In this document: positions 38,271-45,445 of the stretch, piece by piece
Position numbering within the stretch: position 1 is the first letter of the stretch
Layout of the letters: each line of letters opens with the position of its first letter
From: Aurantiochytrium sp. KH105
Taxonomy: Eukaryota; Sar; Bigyra; Thraustochytrida; Thraustochytriidae
DNA: 64,000 nucleotides
Direction of reading: 5' to 3'
NCBI GenBank assembly: GCA_003116975.1
Contig: BGKB01000010.1
Span: forward strand, 62,001-126,000
Notes under the pieces: generated by a model
Told to the model about the DNA's origin: nothing
What the model saw: only the letters and a program-made list of their open reading frames with translations
Database searches by the model: none
Translations under genes and position numbers: made by a program

Positions 38271-39923
38271 ATGATTGGACGGAAAAAGCCAGGAGATCTG
38301 GCGAGTTCTTCACAATCGACAGAGCCAAACAAAAGGTATCGCGAGTCTGCGAGACAGACGTGCAAAACCATGGGAGAACCGTGCGACGCCTCGATGCGCA
38401 GCAACAGACGGCGCGAGCGGCTACAGCAGAGAGAACAAGAAGAAGCGCTGGAGAGCGTGCGGTCCTTGAACGAATGGCGCGCAAGTTCTGAACCATCTCT
38501 AAGAACGACACCTCCGCCCACAGACCGTCTCTACCTTGATTTAGACACACGAAATATTGGACATGGCAAGACGGAGGAGCAAAAGCAGGCCTTGCGAAAA
38601 CAGAAGGAGGAACGTGCAATGCGCGAAGCCAAACGACATCAAGTCATTGTTTCCAATATTAAGCGTCTCGAAGAACTTGAAGGTGATGAACGCGACAAAC
38701 TCAACACTCAGCTCAAGGTTCTTGATCGCCTCTCACCTCGATGCAAAGGAGCGAATGATGCGGCGAACAAGATGCTTTCCCTTTTTCGCAAATGCCTGCC
38801 CGATGAATTCGGGTTCGTACGGAAGCGCAACTTTCTGCACGAGATGCGCCGCAGTTACGGTCTCGATCACCCCGAAGCCGAACGATTGTTTCGCATCGCG
38901 AGTGACAACGGTGACGAGATCACCTACAAGCAGTTCCGCAACGCATTTTCTCGCATCGACAAGAGCACCACCTTCATCCCGGAGTCGTACCGACCCATCT
39001 TGAAGCGAGATCCGGACGAGCAGGCGCACAGGGAAGCGCCGCCGAGTCCGCAGCCTGTAGCACCGAAAAGCTTTCAAAGTATGACGCACGCGGAGCGTGA
39101 AGCGCATCGTCAGCGTACACGAATTCTCAACGCGCTTGAAAGCTCTCATGTGAAGATGCAAGCCCGGTTCCGTCGAGCCGAGGAAGAACCTGGAGGCGCA
39201 AACATTCGTGTCAGAACAAAACTTACCTTTCCCGAGGTCGCCCAAGTTCTAAATGAATTTGGGGTCGAGGTATCGGCTGATGCTCTCACGAACTTGTACG
39301 GTGCAAAGGACTCGAGTGAGTCTCAAGAGCTCACCTTTTCGCAGCTCCATCGACGCACCGCAGATTACTTTGCGCAACTCGAAGCTGGAGACGCCGCGAT
39401 CGGAGACGATCATCGTAATATGGAGCTCAAGGGACAGTATCTGGGTTGTCGCCGAATGCTAAAGCCTTTAGAGGGTGCGGAGAAGTCACGGAAGAAGTCT
39501 GGAGCAGTATCTGAAGCAGCCACATCAAATCAGCATGCAGACCACACGAGTGATGCCGCTATTCCGAAGAACGATGGCCAAGAAAATGACAAGGAGGGCG
39601 CCCGGCGACGGCGGCGGCGTCGCAGACGACGACGGCATTCTGCTCTGCCTACAGTATCCGAAAGCATGGCCCAAATTCGCAATCCCACGCGCGAGGAAGA
39701 CAACATTTGGAAAGCCCACTGGACCGACAAAACTATCCCGAAAACAGACAGAACGCCTGGAATCCGCATTACCGATACAGGTCGGCGAATGCAGCAGGGT
39801 AATGGCGACATTCTTCGCTGGGAAACCAATTCTCTCGAGCCGCACCCTCTCGAGACGTACCGCGAGCTGGACACGGGTCGATCAACACTTTCTTCGGCTT
39901 CATTCTATTCGGATTTCTACTGA
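38271..39923 (+). CDS. Degenerate EF-hand-like protein
   Basis: The first in-frame ATG is at 38271 (550 residues); ATG 38370, in a better context, would give 517. A hydrophobic-looking upstream stretch has no ATG and is not part of the protein. The N-terminal 140 residues are basic and helical. Residues about 165-245 (from ATG 38271) resemble an EF-hand pair; the second loop reads Ser-Asp-Asn-Gly-Asp-Glu-Ile-Thr-Tyr-Lys-Gln-Phe, one residue short of a canonical calcium loop. A second EF-like pair with poor loops lies near 320-385. A basic run of about eleven arginines (about 450-462) precedes a C-terminal region with scattered Pro and Trp. Calcium binding is doubtful; a flagellar or cytoskeletal role is possible but only a guess. 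Confidence 0.6.
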   Translation: MIGRKKPGDLASSSQSTEPNKRYRESARQTCKTMGEPCDASMRSNRRRERLQQREQEEALESVRSLNEWRASSEPSLRTTPPPTDRLYLDLDTRNIGHGKTEEQKQALRKQKEERAMREAKRHQVIVSNIKRLEELEGDERDKLNTQLKVLDRLSPRCKGANDAANKMLSLFRKCLPDEFGFVRKRNFLHEMRRSYGLDHPEAERLFRIASDNGDEITYKQFRNAFSRIDKSTTFIPESYRPILKRDPDEQAHREAPPSPQPVAPKSFQSMTHAEREAHRQRTRILNALESSHVKMQARFRRAEEEPGGANIRVRTKLTFPEVAQVLNEFGVEVSADALTNLYGAKDSSESQELTFSQLHRRTADYFAQLEAGDAAIGDDHRNMELKGQYLGCRRMLKPLEGAEKSRKKSGAVSEAATSNQHADHTSDAAIPKNDGQENDKEGARRRRRRRRRRRHSALPTVSESMAQIRNPTREEDNIWKAHWTDKTIPKTDRTPGIRITDTGRRMQQGNGDILRWETNSLEPHPLETYRELDTGRSTLSSASFYSDFY

Positions 39924-40123
39924 TCGAAAACATTGTAGAATTCTTCCCTCCTTCAAATTGTTTTCCACGGGAATCCTTTTCCAAAAAAAAAAAAAAAAAG
40001 GCAAAAGATCCTTATCTTTACTCGTCTTTTCTTGACTTGTGTGCATGTGCTTGGACGCATCCAACGCGGTTGTCTTTTATTTTCCTTTTTTTTGTCGTTT
40101 CCAGCTAATTTCTCTCCCCTTTT

Positions 40124-41146
40124 TTAAAAGTCGTCTTCATCATCGCTGTCCTCAAAGACTTTGCGCCGCTTCGGCACGTTAATCTCTTTCTCATTTTCTT
40201 GTCCTGTCTCACGAACACTGACATTGTCTTCTTTCTCATCATTATCATCATCGCCAGCAGATGCTTCTTCGCCCATTTCTACATCCTCATTCGCATTCGC
40301 ATTCGCATTCGCATTTGCAGTGGCATTTGCGTTTGTACTCGCGTCGCGACTGGCGAGATTTGCGACATCTTCGTCGCCCTTGGACTGCTCAGCCAACGCT
40401 TCATCGTCTTTCGCGTCAGCGGCGTCTTTTCTGACGTCTGGAAGTTCGGCGGAAGATTGTTCTGCTTCTGCCTGAAATGCACGACGTCTCGCGAGAGCCG
40501 CTTCTCGATTCTTACGAATACGTTCCGCCACATCGTCGTTACTACTCTTCGATTTTGATGCATTTGCATTGTCATCGTCATCGTGTGCAGGACGAGCGAC
40601 GCGATTGGTCTCGTCGTCACCGTCTTTTTCGTCCTCACTCGCGTCCTCGTCCTCATACGAGGTTTTCTTTTGGGGAAACAACGAGCCAAAGACGCGTTCA
40701 GCCTCGGCGTCGCGTAGCGTTTGCAAATGTCCATTAATGTCGGATCGTTTCAAGTCTTTGCCACCACCGCCACGATTCGTTCTGTGGACAAACTCCGCCA
40801 GAGATAACTTCATGCCTGGCACAAGATCTGCCGCCCATATCTCGCATTTGCGAAGCAAGCGGTCAATGTCTGCGGCCTCTCGGCCCTCTCCACGCGCTTC
40901 AAAGCCTTCGAACATGCCCACAAGCTTGCGAAGACCAGTCCTGTCGTCCACAATGTACTCGCTCTTCAGCCTTGGTCCTTGTTGCCGTTTTTTCTTCGCG
41001 ACTACGACCTCGCCTGCGACGAGGTCGCCGTCCTCGTCCTCGCCGTCGGCCCCGGCACCGCTGTTCGCAGGGTCGAGTTGCGGCACGACGAGGTCCACAT
41101 CGCTGCGCTCGCCATCGTCGCTCTCCTCGTCCGCAAAGTCCACCAT
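40124..41146 (-). CDS. Tipin/Swi3/Csm3 replication-fork protection protein
   Basis: Starts at ATG 41146, 340 residues. Residues about 62-155 match the Swi3 domain: a Thr-Gly-Leu-Arg-Lys-Leu start, a helix with Asp-Ile-Asp-Arg-Leu-Leu-Arg-Lys-Cys-Glu-Ile-Trp, Leu-Val-Pro-Gly and Leu-Ala-Glu-Phe-Val. Tipin pairs with Timeless (Swi1/Tof1) to stabilise stalled forks and support the S-phase checkpoint. Residues about 207-225 (Glu-Arg-Ile-Arg-Lys-Asn-Arg-Glu-Ala-Ala-Leu-Ala-Arg-Arg-Arg) match the RPA32-binding helix shared by Tipin, XPA and SMARCAL1. The rest is acidic and disordered and contains an Asn-Ala run encoded by a GCATTC hexamer array. The C-terminus has a basic patch (Pro-Lys-Arg-Arg-Lys), probably a nuclear signal, followed by an acidic end. 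GTAGGCCTCG lies 177 bases upstream. Confidence 0.88.
   Translation of the reverse strand: MVDFADEESDDGERSDVDLVVPQLDPANSGAGADGEDEDGDLVAGEVVVAKKKRQQGPRLKSEYIVDDRTGLRKLVGMFEGFEARGEGREAADIDRLLRKCEIWAADLVPGMKLSLAEFVHRTNRGGGGKDLKRSDINGHLQTLRDAEAERVFGSLFPQKKTSYEDEDASEDEKDGDDETNRVARPAHDDDDNANASKSKSSNDDVAERIRKNREAALARRRAFQAEAEQSSAELPDVRKDAADAKDDEALAEQSKGDEDVANLASRDASTNANATANANANANANEDVEMGEEASAGDDDNDEKEDNVSVRETGQENEKEINVPKRRKVFEDSDDEDDF
40288..40315. repeat. TCGCAT hexamer array inside the Tipin coding region
   Basis: In-frame hexamer array encoding alternating Asn and Ala in a disordered acidic segment; length changes would keep the frame. Confidence 0.85.
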
Positions 41147-41531
41147 CGCGCGTCCTCAGCTCGCGCTGCCGCCTCTGCTGCCTGCGTGCCTGCCCGTCCG
41201 CGTGCCTGCCCGTCTCGCGCGCTCGTGCGTCTGCGCTCTGCCGCCGGCGCGCTGCTCGAGGGACTCGCCCTTGGTCGTTAGGTCGCGCGGGACTTTGCTT
41301 CTTTCTGCAGAAGGATAGTTAAGTAGGCCTCGGCTAGTGTTCACATAAGCTTGGACCGGCCGGCCATCAATGCCTGCCTGCCTGCCTTGGCTCGAATCAC
41401 GCCTTCAAGTTGTCGTTGGAAAGATCATCCTCGGCCGATGATTTTGGCGCGGTTGCCAGCCAGTGCCTGACATGTGAGATACCTTTCCTCGATTATTTTA
41501 TATACGTGTAGAAAAGTGAGGTATGCCAACC
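41147..41531. other. Spacer between Tipin start and TBC gene end
   Basis: 385 bases, both neighbours on the minus strand. Holds the Tipin promoter and GTAGGCCTCG at 41323. No gene seen. Confidence 0.6.
41323..41332. promoter_or_regulatory. GTAGGCCT(A/C)G motif, copy 3
   Basis: GTAGGCCTCG, 177 bases upstream of the Tipin ATG, same orientation relative to its gene as copies 1 and 2. Confidence 0.35.
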
Positions 41532-44500
41532 CTACTTGGTCCGTGGCTTTGCTTGCGAGAGATCAGAAAATCGTCTCTTGACAATGTCGATGCACTCACC
41601 AGCCTTCTCGATAATGAACGAGCGCTGTTTGACACCATTCGGCCCAACTTTAAAGTGAAAAACGATCTCGCGACGTTTCTTTTTGCTGGTGATCTTGATG
41701 AGACGAGAAATCTCATGGACTTCTTGAACGCAGGCGAAACTACTACGATCCGGGTGTGCGCGAAGTTCCACCAGGCGTGACTTGGTGACGGCCAGCGTGC
41801 ATTCTGTCGATCGTTTGCATCCGTCGAGGTCCAACGTCAGTCGCGCCGCAGCAAAAATTTGCGCGTCCACTCCACTACCCTCGGTCTGGGACGTCCATTC
41901 CTCAATATCGAGCCATTGGCTTTCGCTGTCATGAGCCAACAGTGCAAGCTCAAGAAGATCCTTGGGACCTGATTTGGAGTTGGCTTTGGCAGCACCTTCC
42001 GATGTCTTGGTAAAGTAGCGATTGGCCACACGGGAAACAAAAGCGCTGGCGGCACTTGCAATTTTTGGAGCTGTGCCATCCGCCGCTGCTCCAGCGCTTT
42101 TCGCGCCGTCTTGGTCCCGTTGCATCTGCTTTCTAGTGCTTGGGTCAGACACCTTGGGGGTATTTGAAAGTCGCGACGAAGCTAGGGACGTCGTGTCATC
42201 TCCTTTGGAGGAGGCCACATCTGTTTCTTCCGTGTCGCCTGGAACTTGGCTCGACCCAGACGAGGTGGATGAGATGGAAGAGGTCGAGAAAAGAGCTCCC
42301 AAAGGCGCCGCGTCTCCAATTCTGCTACTGAGCTGTTGATACCAGCTTGGGGAGGACCCCGAGGCAGCTTTGCGCGATGCATTCTGACCGGCAGACGCCG
42401 AGCCGGCAGAAGGTTCTGTAACGGACCCGAAAGAGTCCATCGACAATGCCCCGCGTAGAGTTTCCATGCCGGACTCGCGCCAGGTATGAATGGGTGCGCG
42501 CGTTTTTTGGCGCAAGACGTCCGGATCGACAAGCTCGTCGATGGAGGCCCCAGACTCGAGCACAGCGCCGACTTCGGGGTCTCGAGCAACTGCGTCCCAT
42601 CCACCTTCTAAAATGGAGACTTTCGAAAACTTGCGCTGAATGGCATGCAGGACAAAGAGCACAGCGCTCTGGTCCTCTTCGGCAGGAGCGACGGCCAAAT
42701 CGGGAGCCATTCCGCTGTTTGCACGCGAGCGTTCTAGACCGCCGCTCTCCGCAAACGATGTTGGCGTCACGCTCGGGGAAGGTGTCGGCGAGCATGCAGA
42801 GGACGGGCCCACGACGACGAGATGCAGGCTCAAGTCGGTCAGTTGCAATCGGTCCGCAAGCGACTCCATTGCTTCAGAGAGAAGATCTGGCAGGTTGAGG
42901 AGCTCTGGGTCTAGATGCAGCGATCCGATTACGTGCTCTTGTTCAAAGTCCTCACGCGAACGACAGTCTACCACACGAACGATGAACTCATTCTCGTCTC
43001 TCATGCGGTCACGGTTCGTCACCAATCCTAAAAGCTGCGAAGCCGACATGTGCAGGCAAGACTGGTTTTCAAGCCGCTCTAAAAATGCCAATGTAGGTAG
43101 CTTTGGAGAGAGGAGGGCGCGCGAAAAGGTCTCTGTAAAATGTGTTGGAGTGTGCGCGCGGAGTTTGCGCGCACGCACGATGAGCCGAGCCATCCAGGAG
43201 CTGTCGTACAGATAGGGTGTCGATTGCGCGAGATCTTCCGCGGCGGTGTTCGGGGACGTTGCATTCGGTCCAAGGACACTCGTCAGGTAGATTGGCAAGT
43301 CGCTTGGGTGCGTTTCGAGAATCCCCGTGCGGTTCTCGAGGGTGAGAGCTAACGCAACAAACATGTGAAGGTGGGGTCCGTGGTCCTCTTCCTCAAGAAG
43401 ATAGGTGTCCCAAAGCTGATACAATACTTTTAGGGGCACATTCCGCGCAAAGAGTGTGAGAAACCATGGCGTCGCGTACAGTTCGGGAGAGAGACTGTGC
43501 GTGTCGAGAAAGTTACAGAGCTCGGGATCATGGTACAAAAGTAAGAGCCGAAATAGTCGAAAGCTACACTGCAGCGCATGAAAGTCTTCGTGCACAAACG
43601 AGTGCGGAAGAAAACGCTCAATGAAGGCATAGAACATGTTGAAGACTGTTCCATCAGGGAGCGGTGGATCGCGTCGGAGCATGATGAATGGCGCAAGCAC
43701 TTCATTAAGACCCTGTTTGTATTTGATCCCCTTGCGCTTGCAGTAAAAGGTGAGCAAGCGGCTCACGAGCAGCTGCATCTCTTCTGTGCGGAATATCTCC
43801 ACGTCTGCGCGTGTGCGCTGGGCATCGACGCGAATGACGCGCTGATTTTCGAGATCTTGCTTTGTGTCACGAATTGAGTCATCGAGAAGAAAGCGGTCTT
43901 TGCTCTCTGTGCCGAGGAGAAGCTGCCATACGTCCGATCGGCATTGGGCTGGGATCCGACAGCCGAGGCCGTCTCGACAGATTTTACGTATTCTGTAGAC
44001 CGAAGGTCTTCTTTTTTGAAGTTCCTGTCGCAGAGAGACGCGCGGTGGCTGATCGGCGTCACCTAATTTACTTTTGGATGGGACGAGGCCATCAGCAGCA
44101 GCTACCGTCGACGGCATTGGGGGAGACGGCTGAGACTGTAGGTCTGAAGACGAAGACGATGGTGATGATGATCCTGGTGCTGGCGATGATGATGATGATG
44201 ATGATATTGATGATGATGTTGGAAGTCGAGAGGTCTCAGCAGCGTCCACGGCTGCCAAAGGACTCGTTTTGGGGCAGTCTACTGCTCGTGCAGATTCCTC
44301 GCCCGAGACATTGCCACCTTCACTATGCCCATCATCATTCCCAATGCCAATGCCAATACCAGTCCCATTCTCATTCTCATTATCATTTTCTCCAGCGTGA
44401 TCTCCAGCGTGATCCTCTGCTTGCAAAGATCCAGCTTCCTGCGCCGCTCTCGGCGGCAGTACGGGTGTAGGCTCGGCAGCGACGAGACCTTCAGCGGACG

Positions 44501-44627
44501 AGCCGGCGTCGATCAGGCCCGTGTCGCTCTCTCTGCCACCCTCGTGCTCTCCCGTGTCCACCTGCTCTTCTTCGGCGTCGCGCCCCGCCTCGACAGGCGA
44601 CTCCGTCTCGTTGCCCGCCGTGCTCAT
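41532..44627 (-). CDS. TBC1D23-like protein: TBC domain, rhodanese domain, PH-like C-terminus
   Basis: First in-frame ATG 44627 gives 1,031 residues. The first 190 residues are low complexity: acidic, Asn-Glu and Gly-Ile repeats from hexamers, and a serine run from GAT repeats. A TBC domain spans about 215-420 with Cys-Arg-x-Asp-Val-Trp, Ile-x-x-Asp-x-x-Arg-Thr (arginine finger, Arg271) and Tyr-Lys-Gln-Gly (glutamine finger, Gln305). A rhodanese-like domain follows (about 530-690; Val-Asp-Cys-Arg-Ser-Arg and Leu-Glu-Gly-Gly-Trp). The last 100 residues (about 925-1,031) look like the PH-like TBC1D23 C-terminal domain. In animals TBC1D23 sits on the trans-Golgi, bridging golgin-captured endosomal vesicles to the WASH complex. 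The same domain order supports that role here. Unlike the animal protein, usually described as GAP-dead, both finger residues look present. Confidence 0.85.
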   Translation of the reverse strand: MSTAGNETESPVEAGRDAEEEQVDTGEHEGGRESDTGLIDAGSSAEGLVAAEPTPVLPPRAAQEAGSLQAEDHAGDHAGENDNENENGTGIGIGIGNDDGHSEGGNVSGEESARAVDCPKTSPLAAVDAAETSRLPTSSSISSSSSSSPAPGSSSPSSSSSDLQSQPSPPMPSTVAAADGLVPSKSKLGDADQPPRVSLRQELQKRRPSVYRIRKICRDGLGCRIPAQCRSDVWQLLLGTESKDRFLLDDSIRDTKQDLENQRVIRVDAQRTRADVEIFRTEEMQLLVSRLLTFYCKRKGIKYKQGLNEVLAPFIMLRRDPPLPDGTVFNMFYAFIERFLPHSFVHEDFHALQCSFRLFRLLLLYHDPELCNFLDTHSLSPELYATPWFLTLFARNVPLKVLYQLWDTYLLEEEDHGPHLHMFVALALTLENRTGILETHPSDLPIYLTSVLGPNATSPNTAAEDLAQSTPYLYDSSWMARLIVRARKLRAHTPTHFTETFSRALLSPKLPTLAFLERLENQSCLHMSASQLLGLVTNRDRMRDENEFIVRVVDCRSREDFEQEHVIGSLHLDPELLNLPDLLSEAMESLADRLQLTDLSLHLVVVGPSSACSPTPSPSVTPTSFAESGGLERSRANSGMAPDLAVAPAEEDQSAVLFVLHAIQRKFSKVSILEGGWDAVARDPEVGAVLESGASIDELVDPDVLRQKTRAPIHTWRESGMETLRGALSMDSFGSVTEPSAGSASAGQNASRKAASGSSPSWYQQLSSRIGDAAPLGALFSTSSISSTSSGSSQVPGDTEETDVASSKGDDTTSLASSRLSNTPKVSDPSTRKQMQRDQDGAKSAGAAADGTAPKIASAASAFVSRVANRYFTKTSEGAAKANSKSGPKDLLELALLAHDSESQWLDIEEWTSQTEGSGVDAQIFAAARLTLDLDGCKRSTECTLAVTKSRLVELRAHPDRSSFACVQEVHEISRLIKITSKKKRREIVFHFKVGPNGVKQRSFIIEKAGECIDIVKRRFSDLSQAKPRTK

Positions 44628-44856
44628 GGCGCTTTCCGAGCCGCCCAGCGCCCTGAGCCGCACCGTGATGCCCTGCTCCGGGAGGGAGGGAGCTTGGGCC
44701 GACCTGCGAAGCCTGCGCAGGTCCCGCGACCCGAGCCGAGCCAAGCCACGCCAAGCTCAGCCGAGCCCAGGCTCGCGTACCCACGCTCGCTCGCTTGCGC
44801 TTGCTGCCGACGCCGATCTCGGCCGCGAACGGAGTTGCGTTCGAGGTCTGCGTTTT

Positions 44857-44882
44857 CTTGCTTGCTTGCTTGCTTGCTTGCT
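44857..44882. repeat. (CTTG)n tetranucleotide array
   Basis: About six CTTG/GCTT units; reverse complement of the GCAA arrays at 6001 and 10244. Confidence 0.9.
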
Positions 44883-44960
44883 TCGCGTTTCTTGCTTCGC
44901 GTTTCTTGCGTTTCGTTTTGTGAGGAGCTTGATTTGATGACAGTGCAAGGAGTCGGGTTG

Positions 44961-45033
44961 GATCGCATCGCATCGCATCGCATCGCATCGCATCGCATCG
45001 CATCGCATCGCATCGCATCGCATCGCATCGCAT
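44961..45033. repeat. (GCATC)n pentanucleotide array, about 14 copies
   Basis: Nearly perfect GCATC repeat, the longest pure tandem array in the window. Confidence 0.95.
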
Positions 45034-45445
45034 AGCACGGCATCCCAGTGACCATGGCGAATGAAAATGTGGGAAGTGGCTTTGGCAGACAAAATGGCAA
45101 GGAAAGGGGACCCTGACATTATCTTTGTTGGGACCCTGACACTATTCTTGTTCGTGGTCAATCTAATTATGTGTTCAGGTGCTGCTCTAGCATTAGCAAT
45201 GGCAATGACATTGCAGGCCTTGCAGGCCAATGCCAATCTATTTGACCAAGTCCATGGCATCGGCATTGGCATACTGCAATTTAGCCCTTGACTTTGGGCA
45301 TCGACACTGACTTTGGGCATCGGCATGAAGATCGACTTGGGCACATATGTACGTATACGTACACAAGCACTCGACTCGCCACGGAATGGAAAACCTACGA
45401 GGGGCGCACCGCGTCGCGACCATGATTCGTGCATTCCAAGCGACG

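Larger units (their letters stand above)
44628..45445. other. Repeat-rich spacer upstream of the TBC gene
   Basis: About 820 bases between two minus-strand genes. It holds a CTTG array, a long GCATC array and scattered GGCATT/CCAATG-like hexamers between 45170 and 45330. The frames that run through the arrays on both strands (for example Met-Arg-Cys-Asp-Ala repeats) are repeat artefacts. Confidence 0.65.

Noticed and set aside
44961-45033. Possible CRISPR-like array
   Set aside because: Head-to-tail 5-base units with no spacers; a plain microsatellite in a eukaryotic genome.
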